Below are positions 46,074-56,101 of a DNA stretch of 64,000 nucleotides, piece after piece. The stretch comes from Prevotella sp. BV3P1 (GTDB taxonomy: Bacteria > Bacteroidota > Bacteroidia > Bacteroidales > Bacteroidaceae). A program made the position numbers and the translations under genes. The notes beneath the pieces were generated by a model, which made no database searches, was not told where the DNA came from, and worked only from the letters and a program-made list of their open reading frames with translations. The DNA lies in contig NZ_AWXC01000007.1 in the NCBI RefSeq assembly GCF_000479005.1, positions 124,001 through 188,000 of the forward strand. Reading direction: 5' to 3'. The first letter of the stretch is position 1; each line of letters starts with the position of its first letter.

Positions 46074-46796
46074 TTAATGAGCTTTCAAGAAATTCATATA
46101 TGCACCTAAACAAGTCTGCAACATCTCGGTCACACCGTTGGAAGTGAGCGTAGCGCCCGTTATACCATCAACTTGTGTGGAAGGGTCTTCCACCTTCTTG
46201 CTGACAGCCAGTGCGATTTGATGGGGATCTTGCGCAAATAGTTTTTTACCTTGAAACTGGTTTTGCCATGCGCGGTTGTCTTTAATTTCAGCTCCCAATC
46301 CAGCAGTTTCACTTTCATGGTCAAAGTAAGTTCCGAAGACAGTCGACTTATCTGCATTAATGGCAACATAACCATTGATTGCTCCCCATAGTCCCATGCC
46401 ATAAACAGGAATCACATACTTAGTCTGTCCATTAACCTTACAAACGAAGAGTGCTAACTTTCCATTCTTAAAGTCGGCTGAATTGAGTTTAAAACCGTTG
46501 TTTTCTCCGCCCTGTTCTCCTTTTTCAAGGACATTACCCTGCTCATCTATAATTTCATCAGCGAGTACAACTTCTTGATACTTTGCAGCAGCGTCTTCAT
46601 TATTCAAATCTCTAATATTCAACGAATTTAATATCTGCTTCTTCTTGTCCAATGCCACGTTAGCATCTTGCATAGGTTTCAAAGCCTGGAATACAAAAGC
46701 TAACAGGAATGCAACAAGAACAACGATAATGATTGAATATATAATCGTATAGGAATTAGAATTGGTATTCAATCCTTTTTTATTTTCTTCAGCCAT
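46074..46796 (-). CDS. nqrC: Na+-translocating NADH:quinone reductase subunit C
   Basis: 240 residues. One N-terminal membrane helix (about 17-36), then a periplasmic domain carrying covalent FMN. The flavinylation motif DGITGATLTSNGV (about 216-228) has the acceptor Thr in TGAT. Four bp separate it from nqrB. Confidence 0.96.
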   Translation of the reverse strand: MAEENKKGLNTNSNSYTIIYSIIIVVLVAFLLAFVFQALKPMQDANVALDKKKQILNSLNIRDLNNEDAAAKYQEVVLADEIIDEQGNVLEKGEQGGENNGFKLNSADFKNGKLALFVCKVNGQTKYVIPVYGMGLWGAINGYVAINADKSTVFGTYFDHESETAGLGAEIKDNRAWQNQFQGKKLFAQDPHQIALAVSKKVEDPSTQVDGITGATLTSNGVTEMLQTCLGAYMNFLKAH

Positions 46797-46800
46797 TGTC

Positions 46801-47964
46801 TTATTTATTATCAGCAGTTAAACGTTTCATTCTCTTGTTGATGTTGCCCTGAACGACGCAATAGTCAATCAATGGGGCGAACATGTTCGCAAACAATATC
46901 GACAACATCATACCTTCAGGATAACCGGGATTCATCACGCGGATGATGATTGTCATCACACCGATGAGGGCTCCATAGATATATTTACCCTTTTCTGTAC
47001 GTGCGGAAGTCACGGGATCGGTAGCCATGAATACGGCACCGAAACAGAACCCGCCTAATATAAGATGCTCGTACCATGCTATAGACGTCATGCCGAGTGC
47101 ACTGAAGAGTGCAGCCATGAGACCACCACTAACAAACACGCTCAACATGGTTTTCCATGAAGCAATACCTGTAACCAACAGCAGCAAGGCACCAATGGCG
47201 ATAGCGATGACGCTGGTTTCTCCAACGGAACCTGGTATCAAACCTATCATCATGTCACAGATGGAGTAGGGGATATCTACATGGAGAGCCAGTTCACCAA
47301 GCGGAGTAGCCATGGTGGTTGCATCTGGTAGGGTGTTGCCCAAGCCAAAGATCTGATGGTTGGCTACCCATACCGAATCACCCGTCATCTGTCCAGGATA
47401 GGAAAAGAAAAGGAATGCGCGGGCAGACAATGCCACATTAAAAATGTTCATGCCCGTTCCACCAAATATCTCTTTGCAGAAAATCACAGCGATAGCTACT
47501 GACAATGCCAGCATCCACAACGGACAGGTGATGGGGATGATAAGTGGCATCAAAATACCCGTTACCAAATAACCTTCCTGAATTTCTTCTTTCTTCCACT
47601 GCGCCCAGGCGAATTCGATGCCCAGACCAACAATGTAAGAAACAAGGATCTTAGGTAACACGGCCAAGAAGCCATAGAAGAACATCTCCCAAAAAGAGGC
47701 GTTGGCTAACTCACCAGCAGCCGCGAAATTTTGATATCCAATGTTGTACATTCCAAACAACAAGGCAGGTAGCAGAGCGATGACCACCAAACTCATGATT
47801 CTCTTCGAGTCGATGGCGTCATGGATGTGAACCCCTGTCTTGGCTGTCGTGTTGGGAACATAAAGGAAACTCTCAAAACCATCATAGACACTCCAGAAAG
47901 CATGTAGCTTACCGCCCTCTTCGAAGTGTGGCTTGATTTTATTTAAATATTTTTTTAAACTCAT
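46801..47964 (-). CDS. nqrB: Na+-translocating NADH:quinone reductase subunit B
   Basis: 387 residues, about ten membrane helices. The covalent FMN site is in ATDPVTSARTEKG (about 317-329); ITCPLWMLALSVAIAV and FGGTGMNIFNVALSARAF are also typical. Main sodium-conducting subunit. Four bp after the nqrA stop. Confidence 0.97.
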   Translation of the reverse strand: MSLKKYLNKIKPHFEEGGKLHAFWSVYDGFESFLYVPNTTAKTGVHIHDAIDSKRIMSLVVIALLPALLFGMYNIGYQNFAAAGELANASFWEMFFYGFLAVLPKILVSYIVGLGIEFAWAQWKKEEIQEGYLVTGILMPLIIPITCPLWMLALSVAIAVIFCKEIFGGTGMNIFNVALSARAFLFFSYPGQMTGDSVWVANHQIFGLGNTLPDATTMATPLGELALHVDIPYSICDMMIGLIPGSVGETSVIAIAIGALLLLVTGIASWKTMLSVFVSGGLMAALFSALGMTSIAWYEHLILGGFCFGAVFMATDPVTSARTEKGKYIYGALIGVMTIIIRVMNPGYPEGMMLSILFANMFAPLIDYCVVQGNINKRMKRLTADNK

Positions 47965-47968
47965 GTCC

Positions 47969-49330
47969 TTATGCGTTTTCTTTTCTTAATATGTCCAGGC
48001 CATTGCGTACAATCTTCTGAAGTTCCAACTTAGAAGAATCCACGAACTCGGCAACGGCGAAATCTTCCGGAGACACTTCATATATCCCCAGCTGTTCTTG
48101 CTTGTCGATGTCACCTGCAATCAACGACTTGATGAGGTATTCGCCATAAATATCCATGGGCAGCACCCGATCGTATTCGCCGCTCATAATCATGTGGCGC
48201 TCTCCACCTTTGATGCGCGCATCCAGGTCGTATTGTTTTTCCTTTCCTGAAAGCCACGAGAAATAACTGTGTGAAACAGAGAACTGATTGGTACGAGGCA
48301 AGATCCATCCCAGCAATTCGTCAGCCTGATCACCTTCCGGTATCACGCAAACTTCCGAGGTGTGCGCACCGAGAAAGTCGGTCAACTCACATTTGCGTCC
48401 TGTCAACGGGTTGCCATTGATGATGCGCACATGTTCGTCTTCGCGCTCACCGCTTATCTGTCCTGCTAACAAGTCAGCTATCGGTGTGCCAACCAGAGCA
48501 TCCACATATTGAGGATTGTTCACTTTGCTGCCTGCGATGGCCACCGTCCGCGTGAGATCTACCTTACCGGTTAGGAACAAACGACCCATGAAGATGACAG
48601 CCGTTGGTTCGACCGTCCATACCACCTCACCCTTGTTCACGGGTGACAGGTGATTGATTTGCACGCATACATTGCCAGAGGGACAGGGACCGTCAAAAGC
48701 CGTAATCTCAACATCAGAAGCCTGTGTCAAGGCCTTGTCGGTTTGATTGACATGGATGTTTAAGTATGTCTTTGCTATCTTCGACAACGCAGTCAAACCT
48801 GCTTGAAAAGCTTCTTCGTTGCCTTTGAGCTCAAACTCAAACTTGCCAGCCAAAGGCATGTTTCTGAAAGCAGATACAAAAATACCCTTAGGTTTGCTCT
48901 GTGGTTGGGTCGAAACGGCATAAGGCAACTGATTGACATATCCAAAAAGACCTGCTTGTAACAGAACTTCTACAACTTCGTCACCAGAAAGACTCCCCAC
49001 GTCTTTCTTGCCAAAATCAACAAATTCCTGTTGTTGTGACGCCTCCACAACAACAGCCATCACTTTACGTCTTTCACCGCGGACAATTGACTTCACTTTT
49101 CCACTGACCGGTGAGGCGAACTTGACTTCTGGAAACTTCTTGTTAACGAAAAGAGCCTCTCCAGCCTTCACGTCGTCCCCTTCATGCACACATAGCTTAG
49201 GGACTACGCCGGCAAAATCGTCAGGAACAAGAGCATATTGATGACTCTGTTTTAAAGATGTTTTTTGTTCGTTCGCTCTACCCTTCAGATTAATGTCCAA
49301 GCCCTTACGTAACTTAATTACATTTACCAT
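47969..49330 (-). CDS. nqrA: Na+-translocating NADH:quinone reductase subunit A
   Basis: 453 residues from the ATG at 49330 (MVNVIKLRKGLDINLKG), the usual NqrA start; 11 further upstream codons are not conserved. Cytoplasmic-side quinone-binding subunit, with HEGDDVKAGEALFVNKKFP near 50-70 and GNPLTGRKCELTDFLGAH near 315. First gene of the operon; its -7 box (minus-strand TAAATTTG) is at 49401-49408. Confidence 0.96.
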   Translation of the reverse strand: MVNVIKLRKGLDINLKGRANEQKTSLKQSHQYALVPDDFAGVVPKLCVHEGDDVKAGEALFVNKKFPEVKFASPVSGKVKSIVRGERRKVMAVVVEASQQQEFVDFGKKDVGSLSGDEVVEVLLQAGLFGYVNQLPYAVSTQPQSKPKGIFVSAFRNMPLAGKFEFELKGNEEAFQAGLTALSKIAKTYLNIHVNQTDKALTQASDVEITAFDGPCPSGNVCVQINHLSPVNKGEVVWTVEPTAVIFMGRLFLTGKVDLTRTVAIAGSKVNNPQYVDALVGTPIADLLAGQISGEREDEHVRIINGNPLTGRKCELTDFLGAHTSEVCVIPEGDQADELLGWILPRTNQFSVSHSYFSWLSGKEKQYDLDARIKGGERHMIMSGEYDRVLPMDIYGEYLIKSLIAGDIDKQEQLGIYEVSPEDFAVAEFVDSSKLELQKIVRNGLDILRKENA

Positions 49331-49400
49331 AGAATATATAAAATTAAACTTTTTTCCAACCAATGAGGGTATAAGATATTGTTCATATCCAAATGTTTGG

Positions 49401-49408
49401 CAAATTTA
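49401..49408 (-). promoter_or_regulatory. -7 box of the nqr operon
   Basis: TAAATTTG on the minus strand, 70 bp before nqrA. The upstream A/T-rich TTTTATAAAT stretch lies near the -33 place but is not a clean TTTG. Confidence 0.55.
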
Positions 49409-49472
49409 GTAACTTTTACTGATTTATAAAAGAAAAAGCAATCATTTATTTCAGCCGTGTCAAAAAATGATG

Positions 49473-49480
49473 TACTTTTG
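49473..49480 (+). promoter_or_regulatory. -7 box of tamB
   Basis: TACTTTTG matches TAnnTTTG. It lies 23 bp before the proposed non-ATG start of tamB, so the leader would be very short. Confidence 0.5.
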
Positions 49481-49503
49481 CATGAAACAAAGCTGAACGC
49501 TGT

Positions 49504-52500
49504 CTGAAGAAGTTTAAAAATATACTCAACATCATCATTTGGAGCATTGTAGGAATTTATCTTACAATCATCATTTTGTTGCGAATACCGTCCATCCAAG
49601 ACGCCTGCGGTCAGCAAGTTGCATCTTTATTATCCAAGCGGCTTGGCACCGAGGTGAAGGTCGAACGCATTGACATAGGCTTTCTCAATCGCATCATCAT
49701 CGACGGTCTGTACGTCACTGACCAACAAGGCAAGCCCATGCTACAAGCATCCAGGTTCTCTGTGAAACTGGATTTCATTCCGCTAACGCGCGGAGAGATT
49801 TCCATTTCCTCGGCTCAGCTGTTCGGCATGCAAGCCAATCTTTACAAAAGTAGCAAAAACGCCAAGCCCAACTTTCAATTCGTCATCGACTCCTTGACAT
49901 CGAAAGATACCACAACACAGGCCAAGCCCATCCGCATCGCCTCTGTCGTGTTAAGGCACGGATCAGTGAAATACGACCAGCTGGACCAACCGCAGACAAG
50001 ACACTTCTCACCAGCGCACCTCTATTTGAAAGACGTCAGTGCACATGTCATTGTCAGCGAATTGTCAAAAGATTCGTTGAATGTCAAACTGAAAAATCTG
50101 AGCTTCAAGGAACGGTCAGGGCTTCAGGTAAAATCATTCTCGTCAAAATTGCGGGCAAACACGAACCATGCCATCTTAGAGGATTTCAAATTGGAACTGC
50201 CAAACTCTAAACTGTTGTTACATCAAGTGCGCGCCAATTACCGGATGAGGAATGGTGCCCCCTTCATGCCCTCGCTATCCTATCATGGGCTCATCGACAA
50301 CTCACACGTCACACCCTCCGACTTGGCTTTCATCTCTTCGAAGCTCAGTGAATACCATACGCCTGTCAACATCCAGGCATCGCTTTCAGGAACGTCATCG
50401 TCTTTGTCCATACACAACATCCATTTGCTTGCCAAGAACGAACTGGAGCTTTCCGTCAAGGCAACAATTCAAAGATGGAGCAAGTCTCCAAAATGGAATC
50501 TTGACCTGGAGAAGCTCAACCTTCAACAAGCAGCCGTCAAAAAGTATCTGCCCAAGGAATATCAGAACACGCCACTGGCGAAATTTGACTACATCCGTCT
50601 GTCAGGCAATTTCCAGGGAGAGGGGAAAGACATCTATTCCAAAGGAATCTTCTCATCTAATTTGGGCGACATCAAGTTTGATGCCACGGCCGCTCAAGGT
50701 ATCTACAAAGGAATGTTGGAAACCTTTGATTTTAAGTTGGCTCCCTTGTTGTCCGACCAAGACTGGGGGGCGCTAACTGCTAAAATTCAGCTCAACGAAT
50801 TTCGCAAACAAGGCAGCCAAGCCGTGTTCAACATCAAAGGCGATGTCCCCAAAATAGAATACAAGGGATACCCATACAAAAACGTTTCAATCAACGGACG
50901 CGGCACATTGGACGCACATTCTCGTTTGGATCACTTTGATGGAACGGCGACACTCAATGATGTCAATGGCGTATTGAACATCCAAGGAAAGGTTGACCGA
51001 AACCAAGCACGTTATGCAGCCGAGCTCGACCTCACGGCAAAAGACGTGAACCTCTCGGCCTTGCGTCTCACACAAAAATGGCCCAACCGAATGGTCAGTC
51101 TTCAAGCAAGCTCTCAGCTGTCAGGTCACTCGTTGAAAGATGTCATTGGCCGCATAGTCCTTTCAGATGTCATGATGCGCGATCCCAATCAAACCTATTC
51201 TTTGTCAAAACTTGAGTTAAAAACAGGGTACGACCAGCGTCAAGAACATTTCATTTCTCTCGATGGCGATTTTGGCAACGCATTGGTGGTTGGCACATTC
51301 GATTACAATTCCATTCTACAGAACATCGAAAATGTTATCATCGACAAACTTCCAGGCATCCAACTGCTCACGCCCATGACAAGGCGCGTCACCCCACGGA
51401 CTAACGTTCGCCTGTATGCCGATATCACCAAGACCGATTGGGCAAACTATCTTTTTGACATCCCGCTCTCCTTGCAACAACCCCTGCAACTCAGTGGCAC
51501 CATCAACAGCGTCAACAACCAACTGAACATCAATGTCAATGCGCCCGACTTCACTTACGACGGAAGCCGATATCTTGATAATCACCTACACTTGTCCACA
51601 CCAACCGACACGCTGCACTTTAGCGCAGAAGCCAACAAGCTGGATGCTGAGAACAAGCGATGGACCTGGCGCGTGCGGTCTTCCGCAGCCAACGACCACC
51701 TTCTGACCACTCTGTGGTTTAACAATCATGCCGCCCATCCGTTTCAAGGAACCCTGAACACCACGACACAGTTCTTCAAGAAAAAGAATGGTGAGCCGGC
51801 AGCCCACGTAATCATACATCCGTCAGAGATATTGATTGAAGACAGCATCTGGAACATCGAACCGTCGGACATCATGTACAGCAAGAACCATCTCACGGTG
51901 GATCATTTCTCCATCCATCACGACGACCAACATATCATCGTGGCAGGTCTGGCTACCAAAAATCCTATGGATACCCTCGTGTTCGACCTTAAGGGCATTG
52001 ACGTAAACTATGTGCTGAACCTACTTCAATTCGATGCCGTAACATTCGGAGGACGGTTGTCTGGACGCGCATTCGTATCGGGAGTCTTTGGAAACCCCCA
52101 GGGACATGGGAACGTACGGGTCAGTCCATTTGAATTCGAGATCGGACAAATGGGAGTCCTGGATGCCAACGTCAGCTGGAACGCTCCCTTGAAGCAAATC
52201 GACATCCAAGCCCAAGCCAACGACCAAGGCCGGCAAACCTTGATTAACGGCTTTGTTTCGCCAAGCAAGCATTACATCGACTTGGCCATCCAAGCCCGGC
52301 AGACACGCTTGCAATTCCTCGAAGGTTTCTGTGGTTCGTTCATGCAAGACGTCGATGCAAGCGGAACAGGACTGCTGCGTCTTTATGGCGACTTGTCCTA
52401 TCTCAACCTCACCGGACAGGTTGTCGCCGACGGCTCTCTGGGCATCACGCCCCTCAACACCCATTATACGCTCAGGCGGGGCATGATTACCCTGACACCC

Positions 52501-53931
52501 GATGAGATTGTTTTCAAGAACGACACCATCTACGACCGCAATGAGAACATTGGCATCGTCAATGGCAGCCTGCGTCACGACAACCTCACCAACCTGCGAT
52601 ACGACCTGCACATCGCTGCAGAGAACCTCTTGGCTTACGACACGCACACTTTTGGTGGAGATACCTTCTATGGAACGGCCTACATCAATGGCACCTGCGC
52701 CATCACCGGCAATGGTGACGATTTAAACATCGACGTTAACGCCATACCACAAAAAGGCTCACAAATCGTGTACAATGTGGCCGGCCTGGATGCGGTCAGT
52801 ACCCAGAACTTCATCAGATGGTCGACAAGAACCGATTCGCTGCAACCAGATAGTATCGCACCACGCCAACATACCACCGATTTGGCCGCACAAAAGTTGC
52901 CCGAAGTATCTGGCGACTTACATCTAAACCTGCTCATCAACTGCACGCCCAACCTCACGCTCAAACTGCTCATGGATAACAAGACGGGCGACTACATCGC
53001 CTTGAACGGCAACGGCGTGCTGCGCGCCAACTATTACGACAAGGGTGCTTTTGAAATGTTTGGCAACTATGTGGTCGATCATGGTATCTATGGACTGACC
53101 ATTCAAAACGTCATTAAGAAGGACTTCCTATTTCAGCAGGGCAGCACCATCACCTTTGGAGGCGACCCTTATCATGCGGCACTCAACCTCAACGCCACAC
53201 ACACCGTCAATGGTGTGAGCTTGGCCGATTTGAACATCGGGCGGTCGTTCACCAACAACAACGTTCGCATCAATTGTCTGATGAATATCACAGGCACGCC
53301 CCAGGCGCCGAGAGTGGATTTCAACCTCGACATGCCTACCTTGAACAACGATGCCAAGCAGATGGTATACAGCCTCATCAACAGCGAAGAAGAGATGAAC
53401 CAGCAAGTGCTTTACCTGCTGGCGGTAGGCCGGTTCTATTCACAAGGCACCAACAACAACGCCGGCAGTGACGGCACGGCGCAACAAAGTCAGGCGAGCC
53501 TCGCCATGCAGAGCATCCTCAGTGGAACATTGAGTCAGCAAATCAATAACGTACTGAATACCGTCATCGACAACGCCAACTGGAACATTGGCGCCAATAT
53601 CTCCACCGGCACCGAAGGATTCAATAACGCCGAATATGAAGGACTGCTCAGTGGACGACTGCTGAACAACCGCCTGCTCATCAACGGGCAGTTTGGTTAC
53701 AGGGACAACCCAAACGCCACGACCACCTTTATTGGTGATTTCGACATCCGATATCTGCTCTTGCCGAGTGGCAATCTGGCCATCAAGGTGTACAATCAAA
53801 CCAATGACAGATACTTTACGCGCAATAGTCTTACCACGCAAGGAGTAGGTTTGATTTTGAAGAAAGACTTTACCAATCTCAAGGATTTGTTTGGACGTAG
53901 AAGAGCGAAGAAAGCCAAACCGTCAAAATAA
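49504..53931 (+). CDS. tamB: translocation and assembly module protein TamB
   Basis: About 1475 residues. One N-terminal membrane anchor (IIIWSIVGIYLTIIILL), a very long beta-helical AsmA/TamB-like body, and the C-terminal DUF490 domain (roughly 1050-1450) with repeated folds ending LILKKDFTNLKDLFG. TamB-like proteins bridge inner and outer membranes and move lipids or help barrel assembly. No ATG precedes the anchor: the frame is closed by TGA at 49483, and the anchor needs a start before the TTG at 49576. CTG at 49504 (then KKFKNIL) is the best fit. It reads away from the nqr operon. Confidence 0.88.
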   Translation: MKKFKNILNIIIWSIVGIYLTIIILLRIPSIQDACGQQVASLLSKRLGTEVKVERIDIGFLNRIIIDGLYVTDQQGKPMLQASRFSVKLDFIPLTRGEISISSAQLFGMQANLYKSSKNAKPNFQFVIDSLTSKDTTTQAKPIRIASVVLRHGSVKYDQLDQPQTRHFSPAHLYLKDVSAHVIVSELSKDSLNVKLKNLSFKERSGLQVKSFSSKLRANTNHAILEDFKLELPNSKLLLHQVRANYRMRNGAPFMPSLSYHGLIDNSHVTPSDLAFISSKLSEYHTPVNIQASLSGTSSSLSIHNIHLLAKNELELSVKATIQRWSKSPKWNLDLEKLNLQQAAVKKYLPKEYQNTPLAKFDYIRLSGNFQGEGKDIYSKGIFSSNLGDIKFDATAAQGIYKGMLETFDFKLAPLLSDQDWGALTAKIQLNEFRKQGSQAVFNIKGDVPKIEYKGYPYKNVSINGRGTLDAHSRLDHFDGTATLNDVNGVLNIQGKVDRNQARYAAELDLTAKDVNLSALRLTQKWPNRMVSLQASSQLSGHSLKDVIGRIVLSDVMMRDPNQTYSLSKLELKTGYDQRQEHFISLDGDFGNALVVGTFDYNSILQNIENVIIDKLPGIQLLTPMTRRVTPRTNVRLYADITKTDWANYLFDIPLSLQQPLQLSGTINSVNNQLNINVNAPDFTYDGSRYLDNHLHLSTPTDTLHFSAEANKLDAENKRWTWRVRSSAANDHLLTTLWFNNHAAHPFQGTLNTTTQFFKKKNGEPAAHVIIHPSEILIEDSIWNIEPSDIMYSKNHLTVDHFSIHHDDQHIIVAGLATKNPMDTLVFDLKGIDVNYVLNLLQFDAVTFGGRLSGRAFVSGVFGNPQGHGNVRVSPFEFEIGQMGVLDANVSWNAPLKQIDIQAQANDQGRQTLINGFVSPSKHYIDLAIQARQTRLQFLEGFCGSFMQDVDASGTGLLRLYGDLSYLNLTGQVVADGSLGITPLNTHYTLRRGMITLTPDEIVFKNDTIYDRNENIGIVNGSLRHDNLTNLRYDLHIAAENLLAYDTHTFGGDTFYGTAYINGTCAITGNGDDLNIDVNAIPQKGSQIVYNVAGLDAVSTQNFIRWSTRTDSLQPDSIAPRQHTTDLAAQKLPEVSGDLHLNLLINCTPNLTLKLLMDNKTGDYIALNGNGVLRANYYDKGAFEMFGNYVVDHGIYGLTIQNVIKKDFLFQQGSTITFGGDPYHAALNLNATHTVNGVSLADLNIGRSFTNNNVRINCLMNITGTPQAPRVDFNLDMPTLNNDAKQMVYSLINSEEEMNQQVLYLLAVGRFYSQGTNNNAGSDGTAQQSQASLAMQSILSGTLSQQINNVLNTVIDNANWNIGANISTGTEGFNNAEYEGLLSGRLLNNRLLINGQFGYRDNPNATTTFIGDFDIRYLLLPSGNLAIKVYNQTNDRYFTRNSLTTQGVGLILKKDFTNLKDLFGRRRAKKAKPSK

Positions 53932-54142
53932 GTTTCCACCTCCTCATTTGAAAAGAACCGCCCTTAACAAATGGGGTGGTGGTGATTCAATCATAAAAAG
54001 CAAACACTTCCAATTTATAATCACAGCGTTATTGAAAGAGTAAAGCTATTTTAAAGGATGGGCAGAGTGAAAAAGTGAAACTTTTTGTCGAATTCCATCC
54101 GTGTTCAAGATAAAAGTCTTACTTTTGCACCGCTTACAATAA

Positions 54143-54230
54143 GGAAAGGTGCTCGAGTGGCTGAAGAGGCACGCCTGGAAAGCGTGTAACCGCCTAAAGC
54201 GGTTCGGGGGTTCGAATCCCCCTCTTTCCG
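54143..54230 (+). tRNA. tRNA-Ser(GGA)
   Basis: 88 bases folding as a class II tRNA. The acceptor arm is GGAAAGG with TCTTTCC, the anticodon loop CTGGAAA gives anticodon GGA, the long variable arm has paired CCGCC/GGCGG-like bases, and the T loop is GGTTCGAATCC. The CCA end is not encoded. A TACTTTTG box is at 54120-54127. The gene borders the A+T-rich island to its right, a usual position for integration at tRNA genes. Confidence 0.95.
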
Positions 54231-54581
54231 CATCATCTAATTGCTTAAATTCCTAAGTTACGACACCTTAGGGATTTTTTATTTTCCTTTATTTATTCCT
54301 TGATACACAGTTACTCCGAATACTTTTAACGTAAAATTATTTTAATCTCACCGATGAAGTGCTGCCCCATATTTTACGTTCAAATATCATATTAGAGTGT
54401 TATTTTTGATATTGGTATCATATTTTACACTGTAAATATAGCGTTTTTTTCTCGAAACACGGTATAACCAAAGGAAAAATTGCGTTTGGGAAGTATAAAA
54501 ATGTGGGAAAACTGTATGATAGGCTACATTTCTATTGATTTTTATAGAATAAAAGAGGATGATTTGCAATCACAGCCATTA
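54231..54581. other. intergenic, tRNA terminator and A+T-rich gap
   Basis: CCTAAG (54252-54257) with CTTAGG (54267-54272) and a following T-run makes a probable tRNA terminator. The remaining 300 bp hold no supportable gene and no visible repeat of the tRNA 3' end. Confidence 0.65.
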
Positions 54582-55139
54582 TTATTTTACCCTTACTAAG
54601 ACTTTAGACATTTCTTTCTTTTTAATTATTTTATTTATCTGATCTTTTTTATAATCAGAAGGAATACCAAATTGCCGTATCCCCTTATCTAATTGTAAAA
54701 TATCATATGGCAAATAATTGTAATAGAAAGATTTCCATTTTAGAAGATACACTGTCTTATTACTAAGAATAGAAGGGTGATATTTTCTATCACTCTGTTT
54801 TATCCAACACTGATTATTTATTCCATTAAGACACAAATTCTGATTTCCAACATTTACATATATTAGTGGTGTGTATGAGTTTGAATAATTATGAGTTGGT
54901 TTAGCATTTATTATATCGTCTTTAATTTGTTTGAACATAGTAGAGGTTATAAATATTGTATCATCGTATTCATTGGTCTTACATATGCTATCGAGGTCAG
55001 TACAATCAAACTGTCTATATGGTTCTATATTACCACAAAAATAAAAAATAGTAATTTCCTGCTTATGGCGGTAATTGCAACTAAAAAGAAATAATGTGCA
55101 TATTATAAGCATATAATATATATATCTTTTATTGTTCAT
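54582..55139 (-). CDS. small lipoprotein, candidate orphan immunity protein
   Basis: 185 residues from the ATG at 55139 (MNNKRYIYYMLIICTL). Lipoprotein signal with lipobox LFSC (about 17-20). The rest is A+T-codon-rich and unlike any family I recognise (YFCGNIEPYRQFDC, then NQCWIKQSDRKYHP). Its ATG lies 4 bases after repeat copy 1, so that repeat supplies its promoter region. Secreted lipoproteins in such arrays often act as immunity proteins, but nothing in this sequence shows that directly. Confidence 0.68.
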   Translation of the reverse strand: MNNKRYIYYMLIICTLFLFSCNYRHKQEITIFYFCGNIEPYRQFDCTDLDSICKTNEYDDTIFITSTMFKQIKDDIINAKPTHNYSNSYTPLIYVNVGNQNLCLNGINNQCWIKQSDRKYHPSILSNKTVYLLKWKSFYYNYLPYDILQLDKGIRQFGIPSDYKKDQINKIIKKKEMSKVLVRVK

Positions 55140-55142
55140 ATT

Positions 55143-55397
55143 CGTAGAGTCAACCAGCAAGTGCAAAATTAGTCAATCCTTTTATAAAACTCTTGTTTGG
55201 TGTTGAAAACTTGAGTTTTTCATTTCCAATCTGGAGCGTAAAGTGCCGACGCGTTCTCGTATATTCATTTTTCTTTGTTCTGGACTACAAATATAGCAAA
55301 AGGCAGAGAATCTTTCCCTGCCTCTATGCCTAATCTTTAAAAAAAATAAATTGATAATCAGATGATTAATTTGATAGCTCCAAATTTGGAGCATTAC
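55143..55397 (-). repeat. cassette repeat copy 1
   Basis: 255 bp; on the minus strand it begins GTAATGCTCC and ends GGTTGACTCTACG. It contains a palindrome GCTCCAAATTTGGAGC, a terminator hairpin (55301-55323, 9-bp stem with one G-T pair and a following T-run) and -7-like boxes TATATTTG (55288-55295) and TAATTTTG (55164-55171). It starts directly after the stop of the upstream gene and ends 3 bases before the next ATG. Confidence 0.9.
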
Positions 55398-55994
55398 CTA
55401 TAAGTTACTTATGAAATACCGATATCTATTGTCTATCTCATACATAAGAAGGCCAAAGTGTTTGCTCCACACCAATTTTGTCACCTTAAATATAGGAGTC
55501 CCAACCTTGTTTAAAAGAATATCCTTTTCGTCTACAACAATGCAATCAGTATATCTTTTGTTTTTTATTGTATAGCTTTGGGGAGAAAGTCTCATCCCTG
55601 GAAAAGCAGACCAAGACCAACTCCCAAAAATAATATTACATAGTAAATCTCCGTTCTTTTCCCTTTTTGTTATTTCAAACCATACATCCAAATCATTGCC
55701 GTTATGTTTCAATGTCATGATATTTATTGCCGTACCATAAAAGGTATTGTCGCCTTCGAGCCAGTTGCAGCCCTCTGTGTCAAAAATACAAGTATTTTGG
55801 GGATTAAGGACACGAGTTTCTTGGACTACCATCGTATCAATTTTCATATCGTTCAAAATGAAATAGACACTGTCTCCTTTAGTATATTGTTTTACCCATT
55901 CTAAATCACGATTTGTTAATTTTATTTTTTTACAATATGGAAGCCCACATGAATACATGCAAATTACAAATAATACTACTAATAATAATTTCAT
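55398..55994 (-). CDS. small lipoprotein, candidate orphan immunity protein
   Basis: 198 residues. Lipoprotein signal MKLLLVVLFVICMYSC with lipobox MYSC (Cys16). No recognisable domain; mixed polar and hydrophobic with KSFYY-free, Trp-rich stretches (NWLEGDNTFYG, GSWSWSAFPGM). Its stop codon abuts repeat copy 1. A bulged hairpin (56010-56058) and a degenerate 11-codon open stub running out of repeat copy 2 precede it. No family assignment. Confidence 0.68.
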   Translation of the reverse strand: MKLLLVVLFVICMYSCGLPYCKKIKLTNRDLEWVKQYTKGDSVYFILNDMKIDTMVVQETRVLNPQNTCIFDTEGCNWLEGDNTFYGTAINIMTLKHNGNDLDVWFEITKREKNGDLLCNIIFGSWSWSAFPGMRLSPQSYTIKNKRYTDCIVVDEKDILLNKVGTPIFKVTKLVWSKHFGLLMYEIDNRYRYFISNL

Positions 55995-56009
55995 AAATAT
56001 ATTCTATTA

Positions 56010-56058
56010 CCCCTTCATTGATCTCATGGTATAATTTTCCCAATGAATCAATGAGGGG
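56010..56058. repeat. bulged hairpin upstream of the second lipoprotein gene
   Basis: CCCC plus TCATTGAT pair with ATCAATGA plus GGGG, with one bulged base and a loop of about 24. It spans the leader just before the start at 55994 and might control that gene. Confidence 0.45.
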
Positions 56059-56101
56059 AAAGTTAATAAATATTTGCTACTCGGTAAAATCATCTATGGT
56101 G

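Noticed and set aside
54231..54581. Search for a repeat of the tRNA-Ser 3' end marking island borders
   Set aside because: I saw no second copy of the CCCCCTCTTTCCG sequence in the window, so tRNA-targeted integration is not shown.
55182..55394. Possible 28-residue peptide (MNIRERVG...) encoded inside the cassette repeats
   Set aside because: The frame is open in all copies, but differences change residues freely (Arg, Cys and His at one site), so protein-level selection is not supported by three copies.
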